Source of the DNA: an uncultured Prevotellaceae bacterium
Lineage (GTDB): Bacteria > Bacteroidota > Bacteroidia > Bacteroidales > Bacteroidaceae
Direction: 5' to 3'
Assembly: GCA_900314755.1 (NCBI GenBank)
Contig: OMWH01000015.1
Span: 1 to 64,000, forward strand
Length of the DNA stretch: 64,000 nucleotides
Every line of letters begins with the position of its first letter. Within the stretch, counting starts at the first letter, position 1. The notes beneath the pieces are model-generated. The model was not told the DNA's origin and searched no databases. It was given only the letters and a program-made list of their open reading frames with translations. The position numbers were made by a program, and so were the translations under genes. Positions 1-8,530 of this stretch are shown in pieces.

Positions 1-111
1 TAGTCAATTCAAATCGTCACCGTCAATTTTCTGCTCTAAAACTCTATATTTAAGTAATTTACAAACATCTCCGCTATTTTTTAGTGGACACTAGTGATAT
101 TTTAAAATAAA

Positions 112-138
112 TATAGCCCCCCTATAAGGGGGGCTATT
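112..138. terminator. Putative bidirectional terminator after nhaD
   Basis: An 11-bp stem with six consecutive C-G pairs, ATAGCCCCCCT pairing with AGGGGGGCTAT around a 3-nt loop. On the right it is followed by a T-run, and on the left (minus-strand direction) by an A/T-rich stretch. It lies about 55 nt past the nhaD stop, so it can end nhaD transcription as well as any transcript arriving from the left. Bases 1-110 show no convincing coding sequence. Confidence 0.7.
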
Positions 139-191
139 AAAGTTTTTTTAAAAAAAATAAAAAACAACACGCGCGCGAGCGGCACCGTCCG

Positions 192-1523
192 TTAGAAGAA
201 CAGGGTGCGCTCTATCCAGTAGATGAGAATACCACAGAGATAACCTACGAAGGCGATCCATGAGATATGCTTCAGGTACCATCCGAAGGTGATCTTTTCC
301 AAGCCCATGACGACGACACCGGCAGCAGAGCCGATAATCAGCATGGAGCCACCGACACCGGCACAGTAGGCGAGCAACTGCCAGAAGATGCCGTCGACAG
401 CCATAGGGCCAGCCTCGGCAACAGGGTACATACCCATACACCCGGCAACGAGGGGTACGTTGTCGACGATGGACGAGAGTACACCGATGATACCGTTGAT
501 GAGGTAGTAGTTACCGGAGAATGCCTCGTTAAGTCCCTCACCCATAGCTGTCAGCACCCCAATCTCCTGCAGGACGGCGACAGCCATCAGGATACCGAGG
601 AAGAACATGATGGTGGAGAGGTCTATCTTGGACATGATATCACTTACACGCTTTGCCATTGTGTCATCCTCGTCGGTGCCGTAGTGGAAGATCTCCGTGG
701 TGGTCCACAGAATACCCAGCACGAGCAGGATGCCCATGAACGGAGGCAGGTGGGTGATGGTCTTGAAGATGGGGACGAAGATGAGACCGCCGACACCCAG
801 CCAGAAGATGATGTCACGCTGCATCTTGGTAAACTGGCTTGCCGTTGATTTCGGCAGGTTCTGCTCCTTGTCGAACTTCCCTTTCAACTGCAGGCTGATG
901 ATGGCGGCGGGAATCAGCATGGATACCAGTGAGGGGATGAATATCTCTGTGAGTACCCCCTGTGTGGTGATAACTCCCTTGATCCACAGCATGATGGTGG
1001 TCACGTCGCCAATCGGGGAGAATGCTCCGCCGGAGTTGGCGGAGATGATGATGAGTGCCGCATAAAGCATACGCTCACTTCGTGACTGTACCAGTTTGCG
1101 AAGCACCATGATCATCACGATGGACGTGGTGAGGTTGTCGAGGATGGCAGACAGGAAGAAGGTCATGAAGGCGACACGCCACAGCAGTTTACGCTTGGAG
1201 CGGGTCTTCAGGGCGTCACGGACGAAGTTGAAACCACCATTGGAGTCGACAATCTCCACAATCGTCATGGCACCCATCAGGAAGAACAGGGTGCCTGCGG
1301 CGTCACCTAAATGGTGCTCGATGACCTCCGCGATATGGTGGACTACCTCGCTGCCTGCGATGTTGGGGTAGAACGAGCCGGGGTTCATCATCAGCAACGT
1401 CCAGCAGACCACGCACATCAGCAGGGCAATAGCTGCCTTGTTGACTCTTGTCAGACTCTCGAGGGCAATGCACGCATAACCTATCACGAAAGCGACGATA
1501 ATGAGAATAGATAATGTTGTCAT
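192..1523 (-). CDS. nhaD: NhaD-type Na+/H+ antiporter
   Basis: A 443-residue hydrophobic protein with about 12 predicted membrane segments. It matches the NhaD family of the ion transporter superfamily, which expels Na+ in exchange for protons across the inner membrane. Family motifs are visible: DNLTTS near residues 129-134, NSGGAFSPIGD near 163-173, and a second DN pair in SSIVDNVPL in the C-terminal half. This fits the internal duplication of the family. The start is preceded by a clear -7 box at 1561-1568 on the minus strand. It is monocistronic, with a hairpin terminator at 112-138. The fold is confident; the exact ion preference is inferred from the family. Confidence 0.92.
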   Translation of the reverse strand: MTTLSILIIVAFVIGYACIALESLTRVNKAAIALLMCVVCWTLLMMNPGSFYPNIAGSEVVHHIAEVIEHHLGDAAGTLFFLMGAMTIVEIVDSNGGFNFVRDALKTRSKRKLLWRVAFMTFFLSAILDNLTTSIVMIMVLRKLVQSRSERMLYAALIIISANSGGAFSPIGDVTTIMLWIKGVITTQGVLTEIFIPSLVSMLIPAAIISLQLKGKFDKEQNLPKSTASQFTKMQRDIIFWLGVGGLIFVPIFKTITHLPPFMGILLVLGILWTTTEIFHYGTDEDDTMAKRVSDIMSKIDLSTIMFFLGILMAVAVLQEIGVLTAMGEGLNEAFSGNYYLINGIIGVLSSIVDNVPLVAGCMGMYPVAEAGPMAVDGIFWQLLAYCAGVGGSMLIIGSAAGVVVMGLEKITFGWYLKHISWIAFVGYLCGILIYWIERTLFF

Positions 1524-1560
1524 AGTACTTTATTTGTTTTCAGATTAGTCAAACATCGTG

Positions 1561-1568
1561 CAAAGTTA
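1561..1568 (-). promoter_or_regulatory. -7 promoter box of nhaD
   Basis: The minus strand reads TAACTTTG, matching the Bacteroidetes TAnnTTTG box, 37 nt upstream of the nhaD ATG. Confidence 0.65.
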
Positions 1569-1630
1569 GTCATAATTCTTGGTTCAGACAAATATCTGCG
1601 TAAAAAAGATTTTTTTTCAGAAAAAAGTGA

Positions 1631-1765
1631 CGCAAAGATGCACTTAACATCGTGAAGCTCGGCAAGAATGGCGAGGCTGTCTGGTATAACATGAGCGGTC
1701 AGCGTGTTGACAATCCCGGCAAGGGTGTCTTCATCCAGAATGGTAAGAAGGTTGTCGTTAAGTGA
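1631..1765 (+). pseudogene. Fossil C-terminal tail of a Prevotella-type surface protein
   Basis: An open plus-strand stretch of about 44 codons ends in TGA at 1763-1765. It reads like the conserved C-terminal tail of Prevotella/Bacteroidales extracellular proteins: LNIVKLGKNGEAVWYNMSGQ, then QRVDNPGKGVFIQNGKKVVVK-like sequence. There is no start codon or upstream domain; an in-frame TGA at 1628-1630 closes it off. It is therefore the 3' remnant of a gene whose body is gone. Its last 8 bases overlap the stop codon end of the convergent polysaccharide deacetylase gene. Recognition of the tail rests on recalled family sequences. Confidence 0.7.
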
Positions 1766-2369
1766 AAACCTTAAAAGCATAGCCCTGCTCCTGTAGCCAT
1801 TCAATGGCGAGGGGCAGGGCAGTTTTTAGTTTGTCTATTGACTTGAGGGAGTCGTGGAAGGTGATGATGCTCCCATTGCGCGCATAGCGCTTCACGTTGT
1901 TGAGCACATCCTCTGCCGTCATCCATTTGGAATAGTCACGTGTCACGAGGTCCCACATGACAATGCGGAATTTCCTGCTCAGCCATGCATATTGTTCCAG
2001 ACGCATCCATCCATGAGGGGGGCGTACCAGGTCAGTATGCAGATAGGCATTGGCTTTCTCCACGTTATAGCTGTATTCGCGGATGCTATGACGGAACCCG
2101 CTGATATGGTTATGGGTGTGGTTGCCAATGCGGTGTCCCTCGTCAACCACCCGTTGGTGTAGTTCCGGGTATTTTCGCACGTTATCGCCGACCATGAAGA
2201 ACGTCGCCTTGATGCCATAATGCTTCAAGGTGTCGAGGATAAAGGGGGTGGCTTCGGGGATGGGACCGTCATCGAAGGTCAGGTATACAGCCTTCTCATG
2301 ACGATCCATTCTCCACGTTGCCCTGGGATATAACCAGCGCAACCATATAGCTGGTTGCTCGATAAACAT
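1758..2369 (-). CDS. Polysaccharide deacetylase (CE4/NodB family)
   Basis: A 203-residue protein consisting almost only of a NodB homology domain. The metal-binding and catalytic signature is present: TFDDGP at 31-36, HTHNH at 84-88 (H-x3-H), RPPHG at 116-120, and a late ITFHDS motif. CE4 enzymes remove N- or O-acetyl groups from chitin-like, peptidoglycan or exopolysaccharide chains. No signal peptide is obvious, so location is uncertain. It starts 4 nt after the DUF2723 gene stop and is very probably co-transcribed with it, suggesting a shared glycan role. The substrate cannot be told from sequence. Confidence 0.88.
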   Translation of the reverse strand: MFIEQPAIWLRWLYPRATWRMDRHEKAVYLTFDDGPIPEATPFILDTLKHYGIKATFFMVGDNVRKYPELHQRVVDEGHRIGNHTHNHISGFRHSIREYSYNVEKANAYLHTDLVRPPHGWMRLEQYAWLSRKFRIVMWDLVTRDYSKWMTAEDVLNNVKRYARNGSIITFHDSLKSIDKLKTALPLAIEWLQEQGYAFKVFT

Positions 2370-2373
2370 ATAC

Positions 2374-5300
2374 TTAGTTTTCTGCTCCTAACCGCCCGCC
2401 TTTTGCCTGGAAGGCATCCAGCATCTTGCTGAGCACAGCCTCCTTCTTGCTGCCCCACTGCTCGTCGATGGTAGAACCGAGTTGCAGCAGTTGGTTGAGG
2501 ATGTAGATGTGCATGTAGCAACTGTCCTCAGAGAGGGCGAACTGCTGGCTGTCCAGGTTGACATACCAGGTGACATACTGTGTGGAGTTCTTCCACAACT
2601 GGTCAATCAGATTCATCGCCTCTTTGTTGTTCCCCATGGCAGCCCATGCACGAGCCATGTCAAGGGAGCCAGAGGTGTAGCTGTGCGGGATATTATAGGC
2701 AGGAAGCACCTTCTCCGTATAACGTAGTACCTCTGCGGCTTTCTTGTCATCACCCTCACTGACGAGTTGCGTGGCGAGACGTGCCATGATGCGGCGGTGG
2801 GTGTAGCACATGCGCATCACTGTCTCATCGAGGTAGACACCCTTTGTGCTGGCTCCGCCAAACTTGAAGCGGTGCATCACATTATCATAGGTACGCTTGG
2901 TATCGAAATTCTTGGCTCCCTCCTTGTTCGTGGTGAACGGAGTGATGCGGTAGACAAGACCTTCGGTAATGGTGTTGTCACCCAGGTTGATGTAGTTCTC
3001 ATCACCTACTGAGACAGCCACGTAGATGGGACGCTCCCAGTTACACTGCGAGAGCATTTCGAGAATCATCAGGTCGCCTTTGTAGAGGGCACTCTTACCT
3101 TTCAGGGAGATGGTCATGCGGTCAGGGATGGAGTCGGTTGCCATCATCATACCGCTCTTGCGGACAGCCTCCTTGTCGATGGTCATATAGATGACATCAG
3201 TAGGAATGACGTGCAGGTCAGGGTTCTTCGAGCGTACCCAGTATTTCAGGATGTTCTTCAGTTCGAAGGGATCGTCGCCAAACTGTTTCTTTGCCGTCTC
3301 CGGGTCCTCTGCGTAGAAGTCAAGTACAGCCTGTTTCATCTCAGGGTCGATAGACACATACTCATTCGTTCCTGAGCAGTATTCCAGACGGCTCCATGAG
3401 ATAGGTACTGACGGGGAGTCATAGGCAGGACGGCGCATCTGGTCGATATACCAGTCTGTCTGCAGATATGACAGGTTGCAGACACGTGCGTCGGTGCGCA
3501 CACCTTCCACGTCCTGGTTGTACCACAGTGGGAAAGTGTCGTTATCGCCATTGGTGAAGATGATAGGATTGCCCTCATCCTGCAGGGACATCAGGTAGTT
3601 CTGCCCGAAATCACGGCAAGTATAACGTCCTGAGCGATCGTGGTCGTCCCATGTCTGGGATGCCATCTGGATAGGAACTAATATGGTAACTATAGTAACT
3701 ATAGTACCTATAGCGACAGGATTCACTTTCACCTTGCGCTGCAGCAGGTCAATTAAGGCGGCAACACCCATGCCACACCAGATGGCGAAGGCGTAGAAAG
3801 AGCCTGCATACGCATAGTCACGCTCACGAGGCTGCATGGGGGTCTGGTTCAGATAGATGACAATCGCCAATCCTGTCATGAAGAACAGGAAGAAGACAAC
3901 CCAGAACTGGCGGATGCCAACGGGTTCTGTCTCTGTCTGTTCCTTGCCGTCCACCACGATACGGTTTTTGCGGGTATACCATGACTGCCAGAAGAGTCCG
4001 ATGAGTCCTAAGAGCAGTGGCAGGCAGTAGAACACGTTATGCCCCTTGTTGTTCTTCAACTCGTCAGGCAATGTGTCCTGGTCACCCAGTCGCATGTTGT
4101 CAAACCAGTCGAATCCACTGAGCCAGTTGCCATGCTCCAACTCACCATTTCCCTGGATGTCATTCTGACGACCGGCGAAATTCCACATGAAGTAACGCCA
4201 GTACATGAAGTTACACTGGTAAGAGAGGAAGAAACGGATGTTCTCTATCTGACTGGGAACTTTCACGCTCACCATCTCACCGCAGCGGTCGTACATCTCC
4301 TCATGACCGTCAATCGTTCCGCCCATCCAACTCTCGTAGGCAGCAGCGTGGGCAGAGCTGTACATACGGGGGAAGAACATGTTCTGGGCATATTGGTATT
4401 CGTCCTTGTGACGAACAACAAAGTATTCATCTTTCTCGTCGGAAGAGGCTTTCTCCTTCCGTTGCCATACAGGAGCCCCCTTCTTCGTGATGGGACGACA
4501 GTATTCACCGTCTTTCTCCAAAGCCACCTGTGAGGTGTATGCCTGTCCATAGAACAGAGGGCGCTGACCATACTGCTCACGTCCCAGGTACTCACCGAGC
4601 GTGAAAATATCCTCCGGAGAGTTCTGGTCCATCGGCGGGTTGGCAGAAGAGCGTATCACAATCAGCGCATAGGATGAGTAACCGATCATCAGCATCAGCA
4701 TACAGAGCAGTGACGTGTTCTTGATGCGGGCAGTGACCAGCAGGTCTTTTCCCTTCTTGTACTGGAGCACAAACCATAAAACGGCAAGTACCACGATGCC
4801 GATGATGACCGCTGACCAGCCATGACCGTAGAACGGAATACCCAGCATGGCGACAGACAGGAGGAAGGCGATGTTCTGCTTCTTCTGGCTGACATCACGG
4901 TGGGTCTCGTAAATCGCCCAGATGGTGATGGCTATCAACAGGAAGATATAGATAATCTCACCGGTGTTGAAAGGACAGCCGAGGACGTTGACGAACAACA
5001 GCTCGAACCATCCGCCAACCTGTACGATGCCAGGGACGACACCATAGAGTACTGCGGCGAGGATGACGATGGAGATGCCCAGGGCAATCAATGACCCATA
5101 GAGGTCTTGGCGTGGGATGCGCTGCGGGAACTTACGATAGTAATATACCAGGACAATAGCTGGCAGACACAGCAGGTTGAGCAGGTGTACGCCGATGCTC
5201 AGTCCCGTCATGTACATGATCAGTATCAGCCAACGGTCACTATGAGGCTCGTCAGCATGGTCCTCCCATTTGAGTATCAGCCAGAATACGACAGCGGTGA

Positions 5301-5757
5301 AAGCGGAGGAATAGGCATATACCTCACCTTCTACTGCTGAGAACCAAAAGGTGTCACTGAAGGTGTATATCAACGCACCTACCATGGCAGAGCCCTCGAT
5401 GGCAATCATCTTCCAGAGGGTCAGCTCGCTCCAGTCCCTGATGAGCAGACGGCGCACCAGATGTGAGATGGTCCAGAAAAGGAACAGAATGGTGGCTGCC
5501 GATAGCAACGCACTCATCATGTTCACCATCCGTGCCACCTGTGAGGGGTCGCTGGTAAACTGTGAGAAGAGATTGGCTGTGAGCATGAAGAAAGGTGCAC
5601 CGGGTGGGTGACCGATTTCCAGTTTATAACCAGTGGAGATAAATTCAGGACAGTCCCAGAACGATGCTGTCGGCTCAATCGTAGAACAATATACGAAGGC
5701 GGCAATCAGGAAACTGCCCCATCCCAGGATATTGTCTACCAGTCTAAATTGTTTCAT
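2374..5757 (-). CDS. DUF2723 membrane glycosyltransferase-like protein
   Basis: A 1127-residue protein with an N-terminal half of about 12 membrane segments and a long soluble C-terminal half whose end has tetratricopeptide-like helices. The DUF2723 signature lies at the N-terminus: WDCPEF at 34-39 and GHPPGAP at 49-55, with acidic residues where GT-C glycosyltransferases have catalytic Asp/Glu. The family includes eukaryotic TMEM260, an O-mannosyltransferase, so transfer of a lipid-linked sugar to proteins outside the inner membrane is a reasonable inference. A polysaccharide deacetylase follows 4 nt downstream. A -7 box lies at 5787-5794. A 9-bp tandem repeat (3683-3718) encodes part of one membrane helix. 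Confidence 0.85.
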   Translation of the reverse strand: MKQFRLVDNILGWGSFLIAAFVYCSTIEPTASFWDCPEFISTGYKLEIGHPPGAPFFMLTANLFSQFTSDPSQVARMVNMMSALLSAATILFLFWTISHLVRRLLIRDWSELTLWKMIAIEGSAMVGALIYTFSDTFWFSAVEGEVYAYSSAFTAVVFWLILKWEDHADEPHSDRWLILIMYMTGLSIGVHLLNLLCLPAIVLVYYYRKFPQRIPRQDLYGSLIALGISIVILAAVLYGVVPGIVQVGGWFELLFVNVLGCPFNTGEIIYIFLLIAITIWAIYETHRDVSQKKQNIAFLLSVAMLGIPFYGHGWSAVIIGIVVLAVLWFVLQYKKGKDLLVTARIKNTSLLCMLMLMIGYSSYALIVIRSSANPPMDQNSPEDIFTLGEYLGREQYGQRPLFYGQAYTSQVALEKDGEYCRPITKKGAPVWQRKEKASSDEKDEYFVVRHKDEYQYAQNMFFPRMYSSAHAAAYESWMGGTIDGHEEMYDRCGEMVSVKVPSQIENIRFFLSYQCNFMYWRYFMWNFAGRQNDIQGNGELEHGNWLSGFDWFDNMRLGDQDTLPDELKNNKGHNVFYCLPLLLGLIGLFWQSWYTRKNRIVVDGKEQTETEPVGIRQFWVVFFLFFMTGLAIVIYLNQTPMQPRERDYAYAGSFYAFAIWCGMGVAALIDLLQRKVKVNPVAIGTIVTIVTILVPIQMASQTWDDHDRSGRYTCRDFGQNYLMSLQDEGNPIIFTNGDNDTFPLWYNQDVEGVRTDARVCNLSYLQTDWYIDQMRRPAYDSPSVPISWSRLEYCSGTNEYVSIDPEMKQAVLDFYAEDPETAKKQFGDDPFELKNILKYWVRSKNPDLHVIPTDVIYMTIDKEAVRKSGMMMATDSIPDRMTISLKGKSALYKGDLMILEMLSQCNWERPIYVAVSVGDENYINLGDNTITEGLVYRITPFTTNKEGAKNFDTKRTYDNVMHRFKFGGASTKGVYLDETVMRMCYTHRRIMARLATQLVSEGDDKKAAEVLRYTEKVLPAYNIPHSYTSGSLDMARAWAAMGNNKEAMNLIDQLWKNSTQYVTWYVNLDSQQFALSEDSCYMHIYILNQLLQLGSTIDEQWGSKKEAVLSKMLDAFQAKGGRLGAEN
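3683..3718 (-). repeat. 9-bp tandem repeat, 4 units, in a DUF2723 membrane helix
   Basis: Plus-strand units are ATGGTAACT, ATAGTAACT, ATAGTACCT and ATAGCGACA. They encode the IGTIVTIVTIL portion of a transmembrane segment. The period is a multiple of 3, so unit gain or loss would keep the frame. Confidence 0.75.
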
Positions 5758-5786
5758 TATCTAATGTGTCGTTTAATTCCAACTTG

Positions 5787-5794
5787 CAAAGATA
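5787..5794 (-). promoter_or_regulatory. -7 promoter box of the DUF2723-deacetylase operon
   Basis: The minus strand reads TATCTTTG, a match to TAnnTTTG, 29 nt upstream of the DUF2723 gene start. Confidence 0.65.
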
Positions 5795-5868
5795 GTTGTT
5801 TTCATTGAGAAAGGAGAACGGAAAGTTGAGAATTAGTGCCCCCTTGTTTTTTTTTAACGTTTAAGGGG

Positions 5869-6321
5869 TTAGATGAAGAGTTGTGCTCCATAGATAAGCA
5901 GGACATAGCGCAGAAACTTGCCTATCGCCATACTCGTGATGGAGACAGGGATGTTGGCGCGCATCAGTCCTAAGACGATGGTGATGGCACTGCCTAAGAC
6001 GGGGATGAAGGCAAAGAAACCCATCCATGCCCCTCGTCCTCCCATGAAACGGGTCGCCTGGTTGAGTTTCTCCTTGCTGACATGCAGGTATTTCTCTATC
6101 CACTCCAGTTTTCCCATGTGCCCTACCGTGTAGTTGAACATACCACCTGCCACATTACCGATGGTGCCGTAGATAATCAGTCCCCAGGGGTCTAAGCCGG
6201 CAGCCAGTAGTCCCATCATCACCGCCTCGCTGGAGAACGGGAAGAAGGAGCCGGCAATGAAGGCGGTGAGCAGCATGCCCCAGTAGCCATAGCTGATCAG
6301 GAGGGAAATGACTACATCCAT
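5869..6321 (-). CDS. YqaA/DedA-like small membrane protein (VTT domain)
   Basis: A 150-residue protein with about four membrane segments, resembling the YqaA branch of the DedA/SNARE-associated (VTT) superfamily. The N-terminal SYGYWGMLLTAFIAGSFFPF and the later FFAFIPVLGSAITIVLG are the amphipathic, Gly/Pro-rich segments typical of the family. DedA proteins are implicated in lipid flipping and envelope homeostasis; the role of short YqaA members is unknown. Its start overlaps the end of the upstream membrane-protein gene by 10 nt. It is therefore last in a purD-membrane protein-yqaA transcription unit. Confidence 0.85.
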   Translation of the reverse strand: MDVVISLLISYGYWGMLLTAFIAGSFFPFSSEAVMMGLLAAGLDPWGLIIYGTIGNVAGGMFNYTVGHMGKLEWIEKYLHVSKEKLNQATRFMGGRGAWMGFFAFIPVLGSAITIVLGLMRANIPVSITSMAIGKFLRYVLLIYGAQLFI

Positions 6322-7232
6322 AAGTTATAGATGGTGAGGAATAAGGCGGCGAGGGTGATCACGCAGAAGATGATGTTGGTCACTCGCTGCTGTGTGAGTG
6401 CGATGAAATGGGCGACGAGGGGGGCTGTGTTCAATATCATCAGGCGGAGGAGCAGGTCGTAGCGCTGGGGCTGCAGGAAAAACAGCAGTAGCAGGAACAG
6501 GTGCATCCTGATGAAGAATCCATAGAGCATGCGGTTACGTATCTTGTCGAGATAGCTGGCTCGCCAATAGTGTAATGTCCCAAAGATGGCAAGGACGGTG
6601 ACGAAACACAGGGTCACGACATGATGTGTATCGAGTCCTGAGAAGTCGAAGGGTGTCTGGAAGGTTACCAGCGAAGCGAAATGGTCTGCCCATAAGGTGA
6701 AGTCTGACTGATAAGCGGACCATCCCAAGGCAAACCAATAGGGGAGGGTGACACCTAACAGGGAGGCAAAGAAATTACGCCAGGAGAGCGACTGCAGGTT
6801 GGTGAGCATCAGCAACCAGAGAAAGGGTAGCAGACAGATGATTTGGATATCGACAAGACTGGACAGTCCCAACAGCAGGAAACTGTAGAAGGTCAGCCCA
6901 GGGGCTTCTTTGTCCTGATAGGTTTGAAATAATACGACATACGTTGCTGCCATCAGCATGGTGCAGACTGCCTCATGCAGCGAGGCAAACAGGAAACAAG
7001 CGGTACAGGTGAGCATGATGAACGAGCAGGAGACCATACGGGAATGAATCCTGATGAGTGCGTTGCTGTTGTTCAGCACAGCCATCAGGTAGACAGAGAG
7101 GGCGAAACAGCCAAACTGAATCCACCAAGCCTCCTGTATCAGTCCTGCAAGAACCCATACCCCTATCGCATAGACAGAGGTGATGGGGAGTGACAGCTTA
7201 CTGTCCGATACCTTGTTCTGTAGTCGCTTCAT
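6312..7232 (-). CDS. Multi-pass membrane protein of unknown function
   Basis: A 306-residue protein with about 9-10 hydrophobic helices and a short basic N-terminus. I recognise no catalytic motif or transporter signature. The size and topology resemble uncharacterised Bacteroidetes membrane proteins that sit next to purine and phosphatase genes. Its ATG overlaps the purD stop codon by one base (TAATG), which indicates translational coupling with purD. Its 3' end overlaps the yqaA-like start by 10 nt. Location in the inner membrane is clear; function is not. Confidence 0.75.
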   Translation of the reverse strand: MKRLQNKVSDSKLSLPITSVYAIGVWVLAGLIQEAWWIQFGCFALSVYLMAVLNNSNALIRIHSRMVSCSFIMLTCTACFLFASLHEAVCTMLMAATYVVLFQTYQDKEAPGLTFYSFLLLGLSSLVDIQIICLLPFLWLLMLTNLQSLSWRNFFASLLGVTLPYWFALGWSAYQSDFTLWADHFASLVTFQTPFDFSGLDTHHVVTLCFVTVLAIFGTLHYWRASYLDKIRNRMLYGFFIRMHLFLLLLFFLQPQRYDLLLRLMILNTAPLVAHFIALTQQRVTNIIFCVITLAALFLTIYNLWM

Positions 7233-8500
7233 TATAGGTCTGCACCGATGTCACGACGGAAATACTTGTCGGTAAACTGTATCTTCTGTGCCTCCTCGAA
7301 GGATTTCTGAAGTGCCTCGGCTTTGTCTTTTCCATAAGAGGAGACGGCAATGACACGTCCGCCATTGGTGACCACCTGTCCGTCCTTCATGGCTGTACCG
7401 GCATGAAAGACGATGCTGCCCTCCACGTTCTCAATACCGCTGATGGCATAGCCTTTCTTGTATTCCTGGGGATAACCACCGCTGACCAGCATGACACAGA
7501 CTGCCGCACGCTCGTCAAACTCGATGGGGCGCTGGTCAAGGTCGCCTGCTGCCACCCCTTCAAAGAGGTCGACGATATCACTCTTCAGGCGCAGCATCAC
7601 ACTCTCTGTCTCCGGGTCGCCCATGCGGCAGTTATACTCAATGACCATCGGCTCGCCTTTGACGTTGATGAGTCCGAAGAAGATGAATCCCTTGTACAGG
7701 ATACCTTCTTCCTTCAGTCCCTCGACAGTAGGACGGATGATACGGTCCTCCACCTTCTGCATCCATTCCTTGGTGGCGAAGGGTACAGGACTGACAGAGC
7801 CCATACCACCGGTGTTCAAGCCCGTGTCATGTTCTCCGATACGCTTGTAGTCCTTTGCCTCTGGCAGTATCTTGTAGTGGTCACCGTCAGTCAATACGAA
7901 GACAGAGCACTCGATACCGCTGAGGAACTCCTCGATGACCACACGTGAGGAGGCATTGCCGAACATACCGCCCAGCATCTCCTTCAGCTCTTTCTTTGCC
8001 TCGTCAAGGGTGGGGAGTATCAGCACTCCTTTGCCGGCACAGAGACCGTCAGCCTTGAGGACGTAGGGAGCCTCCAGCGTCTCCAGGAAGGCAAGTCCTT
8101 CCTGCAGATGCTCTCCGTCGAAAGTCTCATAGCGTGCCGTGGGGATATGGTGGCGCTGCATGAATGCCTTGGCGAAATCCTTGGACCCCTCCAATACCGC
8201 ACCAGCCTTTGTGGGACCGATGACAGGAATGTCCTTGGTGCGAGCGTCAGCCTTCATGTCGTCGTAGATACCCTTTACCAGCGGGTCTTCCGGACCAACG
8301 ACCACCATGTCGATGTGTCTCTCCACGCAGAAGTTCTTCACTGCCTCGAAGTCATCCGCCTTCATGGCAACGTTCTCACCGCAGTTGCTGGTTCCCGCAT
8401 TACCTGGGGCGATAAACAGTTTCTCACATTTCTCACTCTGAGCAATTTTCCAGGCGAGGGCATGCTCTCGTCCGCCGCTGCCTAATAATAATATCTTCAT
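7232..8500 (-). CDS. purD: Phosphoribosylamine-glycine ligase
   Basis: A 422-residue GAR synthetase, which uses ATP to join phosphoribosylamine to glycine in step 2 of purine synthesis. The N-terminal domain begins [19 protein letters not shown], with the PGNAGT loop near residue 32. The ATP-grasp core carries GPEDPLVKG, the Lys-rich [10 protein letters not shown] segment, and NTGGMGS. The late NCRMGDPET motif is intact. Length is normal for the family. A PurF-like gene is far away at 45.4 kb, so purine genes are dispersed. It shares a transcript with the downstream membrane-protein gene through a one-base overlap. Confidence 0.96.
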   Translation of the reverse strand: MKILLLGSGGREHALAWKIAQSEKCEKLFIAPGNAGTSNCGENVAMKADDFEAVKNFCVERHIDMVVVGPEDPLVKGIYDDMKADARTKDIPVIGPTKAGAVLEGSKDFAKAFMQRHHIPTARYETFDGEHLQEGLAFLETLEAPYVLKADGLCAGKGVLILPTLDEAKKELKEMLGGMFGNASSRVVIEEFLSGIECSVFVLTDGDHYKILPEAKDYKRIGEHDTGLNTGGMGSVSPVPFATKEWMQKVEDRIIRPTVEGLKEEGILYKGFIFFGLINVKGEPMVIEYNCRMGDPETESVMLRLKSDIVDLFEGVAAGDLDQRPIEFDERAAVCVMLVSGGYPQEYKKGYAISGIENVEGSIVFHAGTAMKDGQVVTNGGRVIAVSSYGKDKAEALQKSFEEAQKIQFTDKYFRRDIGADL

Positions 8501-8530
8501 CGTCTTTATGTTTTTTACTTTTCTACCTTT

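Noticed and set aside
1520-1804. A 94-codon minus-strand frame between nhaD and the deacetylase
   Set aside because: It is antisense to the surface-protein fossil and overlaps the nhaD promoter. It shows no protein-like pattern.
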